A DNA stretch of 64,000 nucleotides from an uncultured Bacteroidales bacterium (GTDB taxonomy: Bacteria > Bacteroidota > Bacteroidia > Bacteroidales > Bacteroidaceae): assembly GCA_902782245.1 (NCBI GenBank), contig CACZMI010000001.1, positions 124,001-188,000 of the forward strand. Direction: 5' to 3'. The notes beneath the pieces were generated by a model. That model did no database searches. It saw only the letters and a list, made by a program, of their open reading frames with translations, and was not told the DNA's origin. Below are positions 52,822 through 62,932 of this stretch, piece by piece (position 1 is the first letter of the stretch; the number at the start of each line of letters is the position of its first letter). The position numbers and the translations under genes were made by a program.

Positions 52822-55207
52822 ATGATTATGAAAAAATCTTTGCTTTTTGCAGTTGTGACCATGGTGTCACTTACCTGCTGCTCACAAAAACAGGAGTTGA
52901 AACTGTGGTACGATGCACCGGCCAGACAGTGGACCGATGCACTGCCGCTGGGTAACGGACGCCTGGGTGCCATGGTGTTCGGAACACCCGCTCAGGAACG
53001 TATCCAGATTAATGAAGAGACCATCTGGGGCGGAGGCCCGCACAACAACGTCAATTACGCCGCCAAGGACGGACTGGACCAGATCCGCACCGCCCTTTGG
53101 GAGGGACGCCGTTCTGATGCGCAGGCCCTTTGCGATCAGTACATATCATCCAAGAGCGCACACGGAATGCCCTACCAGACAGCCGGTTCGCTGATGCTGG
53201 ATTTTGACGGAATCACCGATTTCACCGACTATTACAGGGAGTTGGACATAGACCGTGCCGTGGCTCTGACCCGCTTCAAGGCAAACGGAACTGAATACAC
53301 CCGCGAGTGTTTTGTATCATTCCCCGACCAGGTGATAGCAGTACGCCTGACAGCATCGGCCAAGGGTGCCCTCACATTCAAGGCCAGTTACAACCTGCCG
53401 TACCGCGAGGACCGCATCATAAGTCGCTCTGCCCAGGTTACCGGCAAGCAGGCCGTGATGACAGTATCCTGCAAGGGCGATGACCACGAAGGCATTGAGG
53501 GAAAGATCCGTTTCACCGACAAGACCCTGATCATACCCGAGGGCGGACAAATGACAGCCGATGACAACACCATCGCAGTAAACGGAGCCGATGCCGTTAC
53601 CATTTATATATCAATAGGTACAAACTTTGTGAACTACCAGAGCGTAAGCGGCGACGAAAATCAGGTTGCCGACCGCTGGATAGAGCCGCTGAGCAAAGGC
53701 AAGAAAAAATATGACAAAATGCTGGCTGACCATATAGCCGCTTATCAGAAGCAGTTCCATACCGTAACAATGGACCTTGGCACAAACGATCAGGCCAAAC
53801 TGCCTACTGATCAGCGCGTGGCACAGTTTGCAAGCAACTTTGACCCACAGCTGGTAACACTATACTTCCAGTTCGGCCGATACCTGCTCATATGCTGCTC
53901 GCAGCCGGGCGGACAGGCCGCCAACCTGCAGGGTATCTGGAACGAGAGCCGCCAGGCTCCTTGGGACGGTAAGTATACCACCAATATCAACGTTGAGATG
54001 AACTACTGGCCGGCATTCGTATGCGGCATACCGCAGACATTCGATCCGTTCCTGCAGCTGGTCAAGGACTGCGCCGAGCACGGAAAGGAGACAGCCGCAA
54101 TGTACGGCTGCCGCGGCTGGACCCTGCACCACAACACCGATATCTGGCGCTCCACAGGTGCCGTAGATGGCGCCTACAACGGCATGTGGCCCACCGGTGC
54201 CGCCTGGTTCTGCCAGCAGATCTGGGACGGCTACCTGTTCAACCAGGATCCCAAGTATCTCAAGGAGATATATCCTATAATGAAGAGCGCCTGCGAGTTC
54301 TTCATCGACTTCCTGGTGGAGGAACCCGTATCGGGCAACAAGTATCTTGTAATAGCTCCTTCATACTCTCCCGAGAACGCACCCCACGTACAGGATGTGC
54401 TGGGCAAGGGTAACATAACCACCGTATTCGGCGCCACAATGGACAACCAGATGATGGCCGACCTCTTTGGCAATATGATCGATGCGGCCCAGCTGATGGG
54501 TCCAGCTGATGGGTGAGAAGGATGCAGAGTTCGTAAAGACCATCAAGGATATCAAGAGCCGTCTTGCTCCTATGAAGATAGGTAAGTGGGGACAACTCCA
54601 GGAATGGTTCGAGGATTGGGACGATCCCAAGGACAACCACCGTCACGTATCACATCTGTGGGGTATGTACCCCGGACGTCAGATTACTGCCGACGGTACC
54701 CCTGACCTGTTCAAGGCAGTACGTACCAGCCTTGAGGCACGCGGTGATGAATCGACCGGCTGGTCAATGGGCTGGAAGGTATGCCTGTGGGCCCGCCTGC
54801 TGGACGGAAACCATGCCTACAAACTTATTCAGGATCAGATCAAGCCTGCCGGCGGACGCGGATTCGGCGGTCGCGGCGGCACATACAACAACCTGTTCGA
54901 TGCACACCCGCCATTCCAGATTGACGGAAACTTTGGCTGCACCGCCGGTATTGCCGAGATGCTGGTTCAGAGCCACACCGGTAAGGTAGTGCTCTTGCCC
55001 GCTCTGCCCGATGTATGGAAGGACGGAACCGTAAAGGGTCTGCAGTGCCGCGGCGGATTCATCCTTGACGAGCTTACCTGGAAGAACGGCAAGCCCGCAA
55101 CCGTAAAGGTTCGCTCCACCGTGGGCGGCAAGCTCAATATCAGCTGGAACGGTCAGGACCAAAGCATCGACACAAAAAGTGGTAAAGTATACACGATACA
55201 ATTCTGA
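52822..55207 (+). pseudogene. GH95 family glycosidase (alpha-L-fucosidase/galactosidase type), frameshifted
   Basis: The first part (52822-54516) encodes 564 residues from an exported start (LTCCSQK lipobox). The second (to 55207) continues the family in another frame. The break is a 13-base tandem duplication, CCAGCTGATGGGT, at 54489-54501 and 54502-54514. Removing one copy gives a single 790-residue frame of normal GH95 length. LPLGNGRLGAMVFG, QINEETIWGGGP and NHRHVSHLWGMYPG are GH95 hallmarks. GH95 enzymes remove alpha-1,2-fucose or alpha-L-galactose from xyloglucan or glycans. An assembly error or a reversible slip cannot be excluded. Confidence 0.88.
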
Positions 55208-55213
55208 TATCAG

Positions 55214-55320
55214 GACGTTCCGACACGTTTTCCGCGAGCAAGCGTATTCTCTGAGCCCAAGTGTCCAAGAATACGCCTACACCTGCGTAAACAGCGGACG
55301 TTCCGACATGAAACCAACGT
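55214..55320. repeat. Repeat-rich spacer between GH95 and the porin gene
   Basis: GGACGTTCCGACA occurs twice in direct orientation (near 55214 and 55300). GCGTATTCT and AGAATACGC form a 9-bp inverted repeat between them, next to AAGTGTCC. AATACGCCTACACCTGCGT (55270-55288) is a copy of the ACGCAGGT/CGTATT motif of the 83-bp arrays. Confidence 0.7.
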
Positions 55321-55365
55321 ATTACCGTGTTATTTTGTCTAAGTGTCCAATTTAACAACCATAAA

Positions 55366-56589
55366 ATGAAAATCAGAAAGATTGTAATGCAGGCTCTCAT
55401 AGTCGGCCTGCTCCCCGTGAGTGTAAACGCACAGCAGAAAGCAACAATCGATTGGTACGGTTTTGTTGCCGCACAGTCATGGATAAACACACATGAAAGT
55501 GTTGCCGGTGCCGAAGGATTCCTTTATCTGTATCCCACGGACCGCGCCCAGGATCCCGTTGACCAGCATGACCGCAATGCAATTCCCCAGGGTTCATGGT
55601 TCGGAACCATGGCCCGTCTGGGATTTGTCCTCCATGGTCCCGAAATATTCGGTGCATCCAGCCGCGCAAAGGCAGAACTGGAGTTCTCGGGCCACTCCGC
55701 TCCCGGCAGTGTTCTATACCGCCACGCTTTCATCGCGTTGGATTGGGAAAACAGCACTCTGACCCTTGGTCAGACCTGGCACCCCATGAATGATCTGTTC
55801 CCCAGCACCGTGGGTATTGCCATCGGTTCACCTTTCAACGCCCTTAACCGCAGCCCGCAATTGCGTTATGAGTATTTCCTGGGCAGTGAAAAGAACATCA
55901 AGCTGACAGGTGCCGCCATCTTCCAGGCTGCAAACGGATCTTACGGTTATGCCACAGCCGGCAAATCATATATTTACAACCGCTGGTCTCTGATGCCTAT
56001 GTTCTATGCGGGTGTTGACTTTACTTTTGGCGACCTCAAGGTGGGAGGCGGACTTGAATACAAGCGCACTGCACCATATATCGACTATGCCGACAACAAC
56101 AAGAAATACTACCTGAACGGTCTGTGCGGAATGATTCAGGCTCAGTACAACAAGGATAAGCTTGCCATAAAGGCCAAGACTCTGATAGGTCACGATATGT
56201 CACATCTTGGCATATGCACGGGCTTTGGCCAGGTTGACCACCTTGATGCCGGTGATATACGCTTTGCTCCGCTGGCAGCCTCATCATCATGGGCGCAGGT
56301 TCAATGGGGCGGTGACCTCAAGTTTGGCCTTATGGGCGGATTCATGAGCAACTGGGGTGCAGGCAAGGACCTTATCCCTGGAACTATACGCGCTGCCGAG
56401 GGCGGAACAATCGATAACATGTGGCGCGTAGCACCCAGCGTGCAGTACAACGTAGGCAACATGAACCTGGGAGTTGAATACGAACTCACCACCGTGGCTT
56501 ACGGCACACCGCAGGCAAACGGAACCGTGGCCGATACCCACAACGTCAGCAACAACCGCCTGCTGCTCTCCGTAATGTACGCCTTCTGA
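55366..56589 (+). CDS. Outer-membrane porin
   Basis: The ATG at 55366 gives 407 residues with signal peptide (ending VSVNAQQ). The body is a beta barrel rich in alternating strands (ATIDWYGFVAAQSW, ARLGFVLHGPEIF, AKAELEFSG) and ends in a classical aromatic C terminus (LLLSVMYAF). It resembles DcaP-like or OprB-like porins. Position between GH95 and xylulokinase suggests uptake of plant-derived oligosaccharides, which is inferred from context only. Confidence 0.8.
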   Translation: MKIRKIVMQALIVGLLPVSVNAQQKATIDWYGFVAAQSWINTHESVAGAEGFLYLYPTDRAQDPVDQHDRNAIPQGSWFGTMARLGFVLHGPEIFGASSRAKAELEFSGHSAPGSVLYRHAFIALDWENSTLTLGQTWHPMNDLFPSTVGIAIGSPFNALNRSPQLRYEYFLGSEKNIKLTGAAIFQAANGSYGYATAGKSYIYNRWSLMPMFYAGVDFTFGDLKVGGGLEYKRTAPYIDYADNNKKYYLNGLCGMIQAQYNKDKLAIKAKTLIGHDMSHLGICTGFGQVDHLDAGDIRFAPLAASSSWAQVQWGGDLKFGLMGGFMSNWGAGKDLIPGTIRAAEGGTIDNMWRVAPSVQYNVGNMNLGVEYELTTVAYGTPQANGTVADTHNVSNNRLLLSVMYAF

Positions 56590-56609
56590 TAATACACTTA
56601 CATTCAATG

Positions 56610-56647
56610 CCACCGACCCACTTTTTGTCTGGGTCGGTGGTTTTTTT
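56610..56647 (+). terminator. Terminator after the porin gene
   Basis: A perfect 11-bp stem, CCACCGACCCA with TGGGTCGGTGG, encloses a nine-base loop and is followed by seven T. Confidence 0.95.
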
Positions 56648-56660
56648 CTTATATTTTCAC

Positions 56661-56668
56661 TACCTTTG
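56661..56668 (+). promoter_or_regulatory. -7 element of the xylB promoter
   Basis: TACCTTTG lies 52 bases before the xylB start and just after the porin terminator, so xylB and the following GH8 gene form their own unit. Confidence 0.6.
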
Positions 56669-56719
56669 TTAGCCCTAATGCAAAGCAAGGAAAATTACTA
56701 TCAATTATAAGGAAAAAGT

Positions 56720-58198
56720 ATGTATCTGTTAGGTTATGACATAGGCAGCTCTTCAGTGAAGTGCAGTCTTGTAGATGCCCAGAACGGCAATTGCGTAGCA
56801 ACTGCGTTCGCCCCCAAGAGTGAAGCACCAATAAAAGCAGTAAACCCCGGTTGGGCCGAGCAGAACCCTGAAGACTGGTGGTCTTACCTTAAGGAAGCCA
56901 CAGCCAATGTTCTCTCGCAGAGCAATGCCGATGTCAACGACATCAAAGCTATAGGTATCTCCTACCAGATGCACGGACTGGTTTGCGTAGACAAGAACCA
57001 GAAGGTGCTGCGCCCCGCAATCATCTGGTGTGACTCCCGCGCCGTAGGCATTGGCGAGACCGCATTCCAGGAACTGGGACGTTCACAGTGCCTGACCCAC
57101 CTGCTCAACACCCCCGGAAACTTCACGGCATCCAAACTGGCATGGGTAAAGCAGAACGAGCCCAAGATATTTGACAAGATCGATAAGATCATGCTCCCCG
57201 GCGATTACATCGCAATGCGCCTGACCGGTGAGATTGCCACCACTATATCAGGCCTGAGTGAAGGTATGTTCTGGGATTTCCAGACCGGCGATGTAGCCGG
57301 ATTCCTTCTTGACTACTATGGCATACCCCGTACATTCATCCCCAAGATAGTACCCACATTCGCCGAGCAGGGCCGCCTCACAGCCGCCGCTGCCAAGGAA
57401 CTGTGCCTGGCACAGGGAACACCCGTTACCTACCGCGCAGGTGACCAGCCCAACAACGCCCTCTCACTGAACGTATTCGAGCCCGGTGAGATTGCATCCA
57501 CCGCAGGTACATCGGGCGTAGTTTACGGTGTAAACGGTGAGATAAGCTATGATCCCAAGTCAAGGGTAAACACCTTTGCCCACGTAAACCACAAGACCGG
57601 ATTCAACCGTCTGGGAATACTGCTCTGCATCAACGGCACAGGTATCCTTAACGCCTGGATGAAACGTAACATCGTACCCGAGGGCTTGGGTTATGCCGAG
57701 ATGAACGACCTGGCAGCCCAGGCACCCATAGGTTCAGCCGGCGTATCGGTTCTGCCTTTTGGAAACGGCGCTGAGCGTGTACTTGAGAACAAGGAGCGCG
57801 GTTGCAGCTTTAACGGCGTTAACTTTAACATCCATAACCGCTCACACCTGATCCGTGCCGCCCAGGAGGGTATAGTATTCTCCTTCAAGTACGGTATCGA
57901 GATAATGGAGGATATGGGAATGCCCGTCAACAAAATCCACGCCGGTAACGCCAATATGTTCCTGAGCCCCCTGTTCCGCGAAACCCTGGCCGGCGTAACC
58001 GGTGCAACCATCGAGCTTTATAACACTGACGGCTCAATAGGTGCCGCCAAGGGTGCAGGTATGGGAGCCCACATCTACAATGACCACAACGAGGCCTTCG
58101 CATCACTTCAGAAGATCCGTGTCATAGAACCCAAGGCATCCGATATGCCCGCCTATGACGAGGCTTATCAGCGCTGGAAATCATATATTCAACAATAA
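56720..58198 (+). CDS. xylB: Xylulokinase
   Basis: A 492-residue FGGY kinase that phosphorylates D-xylulose for entry into the pentose phosphate pathway. DIGSSSVKCSLVD (6-18) is the ATP loop. ISYQMHGLVCVD, IIWCDSRA and GDQPNNALSLNVFEPG are typical of XylB, as is NKIHAGNANMFLSPLF. No xylose isomerase gene is in the window. It lies 19 bases before the GH8 gene and is probably co-transcribed with it. Confidence 0.93.
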   Translation: MYLLGYDIGSSSVKCSLVDAQNGNCVATAFAPKSEAPIKAVNPGWAEQNPEDWWSYLKEATANVLSQSNADVNDIKAIGISYQMHGLVCVDKNQKVLRPAIIWCDSRAVGIGETAFQELGRSQCLTHLLNTPGNFTASKLAWVKQNEPKIFDKIDKIMLPGDYIAMRLTGEIATTISGLSEGMFWDFQTGDVAGFLLDYYGIPRTFIPKIVPTFAEQGRLTAAAAKELCLAQGTPVTYRAGDQPNNALSLNVFEPGEIASTAGTSGVVYGVNGEISYDPKSRVNTFAHVNHKTGFNRLGILLCINGTGILNAWMKRNIVPEGLGYAEMNDLAAQAPIGSAGVSVLPFGNGAERVLENKERGCSFNGVNFNIHNRSHLIRAAQEGIVFSFKYGIEIMEDMGMPVNKIHAGNANMFLSPLFRETLAGVTGATIELYNTDGSIGAAKGAGMGAHIYNDHNEAFASLQKIRVIEPKASDMPAYDEAYQRWKSYIQQ

Positions 58199-58217
58199 AA
58201 GCCAAATTACTGACAAG

Positions 58218-59510
58218 ATGAGAAAAAACAAGACAATCACAATTCTTGTGGCTGCCCTCTGCCTGATCCTGAGCGTGGCCGCATGTTCATCATCCAAGGG
58301 TGCTTCAAAACTGGCTCCCGCCAAGAAAGGATATGCCGAGACCGGTAAGTACCGCAACTACCTCAAGGAACTCGGTTTCAGCCAGGAGGAGATTGACGGA
58401 AAGATTCAGGAAATCTACTCAATCATTTTTGAGGGCGAGGAAGCCGCTTATCATGACGTTGACGTTGAGGTTGACGGCAAAATGGTGCCCATGGGTTACA
58501 TATCGGACGTAAAGAACAACGACGTTCGTACCGAAGGCCAGTCATACGCTATGATGATTGCAGTCCAAATGGACAAGCCCGAACTGTTCAACAGAGTATG
58601 GCGCTGGTCAAAGCACTACATGCGTCATAACGAGGAGGGTCCCTCACACGGTCTGTTTGCATGGTCATGCCGTACCAACGGCCGCCGTACATCAAACGGA
58701 TCGGCCAGTGACGGTGAACTTTACTACGTAACTGACCTTCTGCTGGCATCACGCCGCTGGGGCAGCTATGAGGAGTTCAACTACCTGGCCGAGGCACAGG
58801 AGCTGCTCAACGACCTCTTCTCAAAGGACGGCACAGGCGGTGTAACCAACATCATCAACATGGATGTCAAGCTCATCAACTTCTGCCCAGATTCACGTTC
58901 AAACCTCTGGACCGATCCCTCATACCACCTGCCCGCTTTCTATGAGATTTGGGCCGAGACAGCCAAGGACGGCCGCGAGGCAATCTACCGCGAACTTGCC
59001 GACAGCGCCCGTGCATACCTGCACCGCGCCTGCGACCCCGTTACCGGTATCAACCCCGACCAGAGCCAGTTTGACGGAACACCCAACCGCGGAAGCGAGT
59101 TCCACTATGACTCATGGCGCGTACCTATGAATATAGCAATGGACTTCACCTGGTATCATAAGGATGCCCAGTGGCAGACCGAGTACGCCCAGAAGTTCCA
59201 GAACACCATCCTGGGCCGCTACGGCATAACCGAATTCCCCGATCAGTTTGCCCTTAACGGCGATGTATCGGCACGTCCCATGGGCGGCGGCCGCTGGCGT
59301 CCCAACCTGCGTCACTCAATCGGCTTTGTAGGCACCATGGCCACAACAGCACTTATGTGTGACAGCGAGTACAACCAGGAACTGGTTAAGCATATGTTCT
59401 CACTCAAGCATGAGCCCTATGAGGACGGTTACTACGACATCTACTACGATGGACTGATCTACCTCTTCGCCCTGCTTCACCTGAGCGGAAACTACCGCAT
59501 GAACTGGTAA
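58218..59510 (+). CDS. GH8 enzyme, reducing-end xylose-releasing exo-oligoxylanase type
   Basis: The ATG at 58218 gives 430 residues with a lipoprotein signal (SVAACSSSKG). The (alpha/alpha)6 barrel has DVRTEGQSYAMMIAVQM with the catalytic glutamate region, SASDGELYYVTDLLLASRRWG with the conserved aspartate, and RVPMNIAMDFTWYHKD. These match the Rex subgroup of GH8 that trims xylose from the reducing end of xylo-oligosaccharides. Pairing with xylB supports that role. Confidence 0.88.
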   Translation: MRKNKTITILVAALCLILSVAACSSSKGASKLAPAKKGYAETGKYRNYLKELGFSQEEIDGKIQEIYSIIFEGEEAAYHDVDVEVDGKMVPMGYISDVKNNDVRTEGQSYAMMIAVQMDKPELFNRVWRWSKHYMRHNEEGPSHGLFAWSCRTNGRRTSNGSASDGELYYVTDLLLASRRWGSYEEFNYLAEAQELLNDLFSKDGTGGVTNIINMDVKLINFCPDSRSNLWTDPSYHLPAFYEIWAETAKDGREAIYRELADSARAYLHRACDPVTGINPDQSQFDGTPNRGSEFHYDSWRVPMNIAMDFTWYHKDAQWQTEYAQKFQNTILGRYGITEFPDQFALNGDVSARPMGGGRWRPNLRHSIGFVGTMATTALMCDSEYNQELVKHMFSLKHEPYEDGYYDIYYDGLIYLFALLHLSGNYRMNW

Positions 59511-59531
59511 CAATATACACTCGTTATACAC

Positions 59532-59573
59532 AGCGTCCCGACCCTGACACAAGGCCGGGACGCTCTTTTTTTT
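59532..59573 (+). terminator. Terminator after the GH8 gene
   Basis: AGCGTCCCG pairs perfectly with CGGGACGCT, followed by a run of eight T. Confidence 0.93.
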
Positions 59574-59717
59574 GTAAAAATTCTATATACCATAGTTACG
59601 CTTTCTAAAAATCTTGTTATCTTTACGCGCTATATTAGTACAGGTGTATGTGCGCACGCGAGCGCAGACACTCTATTGAGCAACCCTAAAAGACTAAATA
59701 ATTAATTAACCAATAAT

Positions 59718-62006
59718 ATGAAAATCAACAGAAGATTATTCAAAAAGTCAGCACTGACCATTGCTGCTGTTGCTGTTATCGGATTCGGAGTTTCATCCTG
59801 CGCCGATCTTTGGGGCGAGGTCCATCCGGGTACCTATTACACTAACAATGGTGAGACCATAGCCGATTATCTTACCGGCAGGGTTGAATACCATGGCAGT
59901 TACAAGCATTTCATCACGATTCTTGAGAAGGCACAGCTTTGGGGACAGATGAGAACCTATGGTACTTATACCTGTTTTGCTCCCAATGACGCTTCCATAG
60001 AGGCCTATCTGGCCGAAAGAAGAGCCGAGGCAGAAAGCATTTCAGACTCTCACAAGAGAGACTCCGTAATTGCCGCATTCCAGGATGTTGAGTCATTGCC
60101 CAAGGCTGTTTGTGATACAATAGCCAGGACTCATATTTTCAACAACCTGATGTTTGCTTCAGACCTGAACGGTAACGGAGTGCTCCAGCACCCCAACCTT
60201 CTGGACCGCTACGTAACCTATAACTCATTTGCCGATTCAACCCAAAAGGTATTGGATGAAAACGGTAATGTCGTGAAGGCTCATGACGGTACTGATTCAA
60301 TCATGATTCAGCTTAAGTACATCATCAACATGCAGGCCGAGCTTGACCATGCCGATGATACCGTACAGAATGGTGTAGTACATAAGATCAACAGGGTTCT
60401 GCGTTCATCCAACCAGTTCCTTCCCGGTCTTATCAAGGAGAATCCCAACCTGACCATATTCTATTCGGCACTCACCGAGACCCGTCTCAGTTACGTTCTG
60501 GATAAGTATCTTGATGAGACTTATCCCCAGATCGGATATGAGTGGACAGAGCAGGCTTTGCGTGACGGTTATCCCGGTATCCATTACAATGAGACCGCAT
60601 ATGAGAAAGGTGATAACGCCGACCGTGTGGCTTACCCTGAGAAGAGAGAGTTCAAGTATACCATATTCGTTATGCCTGATACCGCTCTTGCAACATACAA
60701 CGATGAGTACTGCCAGAAAGCCGGTCTGACCAACGGTATCAGAAACCTTGCCGATCTGCGTGCATATGCCAACGAGGTTTATCCCGAGGGAGCCACTCTT
60801 CCTGATTCAGTAGCAGGCAGTTCTCTGTATAAACTCATAGCATATCATATCCTCCCCTGCTGGCTCTCATATGACCAGTTCAACACCCGTCAGATAGAGT
60901 TGAGACAGCGTCACCTGTTCCTTACCGAGCATGATATGGAGGATTTCTACGAGACTATGCTGCCGCACTCAATAATGCGTATAAGCACCGCATATGAGAC
61001 TAATGAGAAGCCGTTGGGCATCTTCATCAACCGTAAGGGTTCCAAGAAGACCTCTCTCATCTCTGAGGGTGTCCGCATAGCAGAGACCAGTGAAGAGTAT
61101 AACCTCCCCGGCAAACTCACCAGCATCTGCGTGAACGGCGGCTACCACTACATCAACAAACTTCTGGTTTATGATGATTTCACCCGCAACACTGCCCTGC
61201 AGTGCCGTATGAGAATCATGTGCTGCACATTGTCACCTGATTTCATCAACAGCCGCGGACGTGGCCGTCTTAACGGAGATAAGACCAATGCCGGAATCAA
61301 GAACATAGACAAGATGTCTATGGCATATATGCCCGGTTATTGCACCAATTTCCTCTGGGTTGAGGATCAGACCAAGTTCTTTGTAAGATATCGTGACAAG
61401 TCATTCGGTACCTATAACGGTGATGAGCTTACCGTACGCGGTAGTTATGACCTGGCATTCAAACTGCCTCCCGTTCCGGCAGACGGTACCTATGAGATCC
61501 GTATGTGGAACAACTCACTTGCAAGCAGTTCAAACAATGACCGTGGTATGGTACAGTTCTACTTCCACCAGTACAATCCTAATGTAGACGCCAGCATATA
61601 CTGGCGTAACTGGGATTGGAAGCCTCAGGGTATTCCTGTAGATCTGCGTATCGGCGGTGAGGACGGACGTATCGGTATGGTAAAGGATGATGATGACAGA
61701 TACGGCTCAATGACTGCCACACAGAAGAAGGAAGCCATTTACCTGAATGACCGTGCTATGCGTATCCGCGGTTATCTTAAGGCTCCTGATTCATACACAG
61801 CAGGAACGTCAACTGACTATAGCGGTGATCCTATCCGTACTGATGCCAACTGCTACCGTAAGATCATGTGCACAGAATACCTTAAGAGTGACAATGACTA
61901 CTACGTACGTATGCGTCAGACTCTTGAGGACGACGGAGTGTTCCCGTTCAGTTTCATAGAGATTGTTCCCAAGAGCGTCTATGAAGGAAATGAGGATCAG
62001 CATTGA
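59718..62006 (+). CDS. Fasciclin-domain lipoprotein
   Basis: A 762-residue lipoprotein (lipobox at SSCAD, C28). The first 150 or so residues contain a FAS1 fold (SYKHFITILEKAQLWGQMRTYGTYTCFAPNDASIEAYL), and a second FAS1-like region (about 255-480) is seen. The C-terminal third is beta-rich and ends without a known motif. Bacteroidetes members often accompany SusC/SusD systems, but none is adjacent. A leader of about 80 bases contains TATCTTTA, a near -7. Confidence 0.82.
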   Translation: MKINRRLFKKSALTIAAVAVIGFGVSSCADLWGEVHPGTYYTNNGETIADYLTGRVEYHGSYKHFITILEKAQLWGQMRTYGTYTCFAPNDASIEAYLAERRAEAESISDSHKRDSVIAAFQDVESLPKAVCDTIARTHIFNNLMFASDLNGNGVLQHPNLLDRYVTYNSFADSTQKVLDENGNVVKAHDGTDSIMIQLKYIINMQAELDHADDTVQNGVVHKINRVLRSSNQFLPGLIKENPNLTIFYSALTETRLSYVLDKYLDETYPQIGYEWTEQALRDGYPGIHYNETAYEKGDNADRVAYPEKREFKYTIFVMPDTALATYNDEYCQKAGLTNGIRNLADLRAYANEVYPEGATLPDSVAGSSLYKLIAYHILPCWLSYDQFNTRQIELRQRHLFLTEHDMEDFYETMLPHSIMRISTAYETNEKPLGIFINRKGSKKTSLISEGVRIAETSEEYNLPGKLTSICVNGGYHYINKLLVYDDFTRNTALQCRMRIMCCTLSPDFINSRGRGRLNGDKTNAGIKNIDKMSMAYMPGYCTNFLWVEDQTKFFVRYRDKSFGTYNGDELTVRGSYDLAFKLPPVPADGTYEIRMWNNSLASSSNNDRGMVQFYFHQYNPNVDASIYWRNWDWKPQGIPVDLRIGGEDGRIGMVKDDDDRYGSMTATQKKEAIYLNDRAMRIRGYLKAPDSYTAGTSTDYSGDPIRTDANCYRKIMCTEYLKSDNDYYVRMRQTLEDDGVFPFSFIEIVPKSVYEGNEDQH

Positions 62007-62019
62007 TACCTCAACATCG

Positions 62020-62066
62020 GTATAAAGAATAAATCCCGGCTTTATGTCGGGATTTATTCTTTATAC
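62020..62066 (+). terminator. Terminator-like hairpin after the fasciclin gene
   Basis: A perfect 19-bp stem (62020-62038 with 62048-62066) encloses a nine-base loop; the descending arm is T-rich although no separate T run follows. Confidence 0.85.
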
Positions 62067-62070
62067 GGGT

Positions 62071-62110
62071 ATATAAAAACGGACGGTATCAAATATTACC
62101 GTCCGTTTAT
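62071..62110 (-). terminator. Terminator of the sigma-factor operon
   Basis: AAACGGACGGTA pairs with TACCGTCCGTTT (12 bp). On the minus strand a T run follows, ending the operon at 62115-63846. The plus strand has it back-to-back with the fasciclin hairpin. Confidence 0.9.
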
Positions 62111-62114
62111 TGTA

Positions 62115-62930
62115 TCAATCGTTATTCCTGTTTCTGGATGGATAATTGTTCCCTGGAACAAATTGAGGACCTCCGCCAAATCCGGGACCGAACTGCTGTC
62201 CTCCAAACCCCGGACCGAAACCTGGACCGAACTGCCCCTGAGGGAACTGCCCCTGAGGACCAAACTGCCCCTGAGGACCGAACTGCCCCTGAGGACCGAA
62301 CTGCTGACGGCGCTGCTGCCAGATACTGTCACGGTTCTCAAAACGCCTGCGATTCTCTTCCATACGGCGAATCAGAGCGGTATCGGGTTCCCCCCAATTG
62401 CGCCAGTAGTTCTCCCACCATTGCTGCTGCTGTTCATCGGCCTGCTGTATTTCATGCTGGCGGTGACGCTGGAAATCAAAAATGTGGGGTTGCATCATGA
62501 ACTGCGGGTTCATCATATTCCACTGGCCCATCATCTGGAACTGACGTTCCGAATGAATACGGGTCTGCTCGGATCTCTCACCCCAGACTTTCTGACCAAG
62601 TTCCCATTGAGCCACACCCACTTTCTGGCGGGTTGAATCAGGCAAAGCCTTGTCAAGTTTCTGCATATAGTCAGAATTGATCTCCTGCCAGCGTTTCATG
62701 TATTCACGAGACTCCGGCTTGAGTTCACGGTTTAACTTGACCAACTGCTCATTGTATTCAATGTAGATCTTGGCAAACTTCTCGTACTCCTTCTTGGTGA
62801 GATTTGCATTCTCCTTTATGAAACGCAGGGACGCATTAATCATCTGCTCGTCCCTGTCCTGCGCCATAACATTAGGCGAAGTCAGGAGCAAACCTGCCAG
62901 AATCAACAATGCCGTCCAACGCTTTTTCAT
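62115..62930 (-). CDS. Exported Spy/CpxP-like helical protein with QFGPQG repeats
   Basis: A 271-residue protein with signal peptide (ending NVMAQ). The body (about 25-125) is helical and Glu/Lys/Arg-rich (ANLTKKEYEKFAKIYIEYNEQL), resembling periplasmic Spy/CpxP-like or heavy-metal-sensor proteins. The C-terminal third is low complexity: Gln/Trp/Arg-rich, then QFGPQG repeated three times (18-base units) and Gly-Pro-Phe-rich. It is the third gene of the sigma/anti-sigma operon. Role in envelope stress is inferred. Confidence 0.7.
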   Translation of the reverse strand: MKKRWTALLILAGLLLTSPNVMAQDRDEQMINASLRFIKENANLTKKEYEKFAKIYIEYNEQLVKLNRELKPESREYMKRWQEINSDYMQKLDKALPDSTRQKVGVAQWELGQKVWGERSEQTRIHSERQFQMMGQWNMMNPQFMMQPHIFDFQRHRQHEIQQADEQQQQWWENYWRNWGEPDTALIRRMEENRRRFENRDSIWQQRRQQFGPQGQFGPQGQFGPQGQFPQGQFGPGFGPGFGGQQFGPGFGGGPQFVPGNNYPSRNRNND

Positions 62931-62932
62931 AA

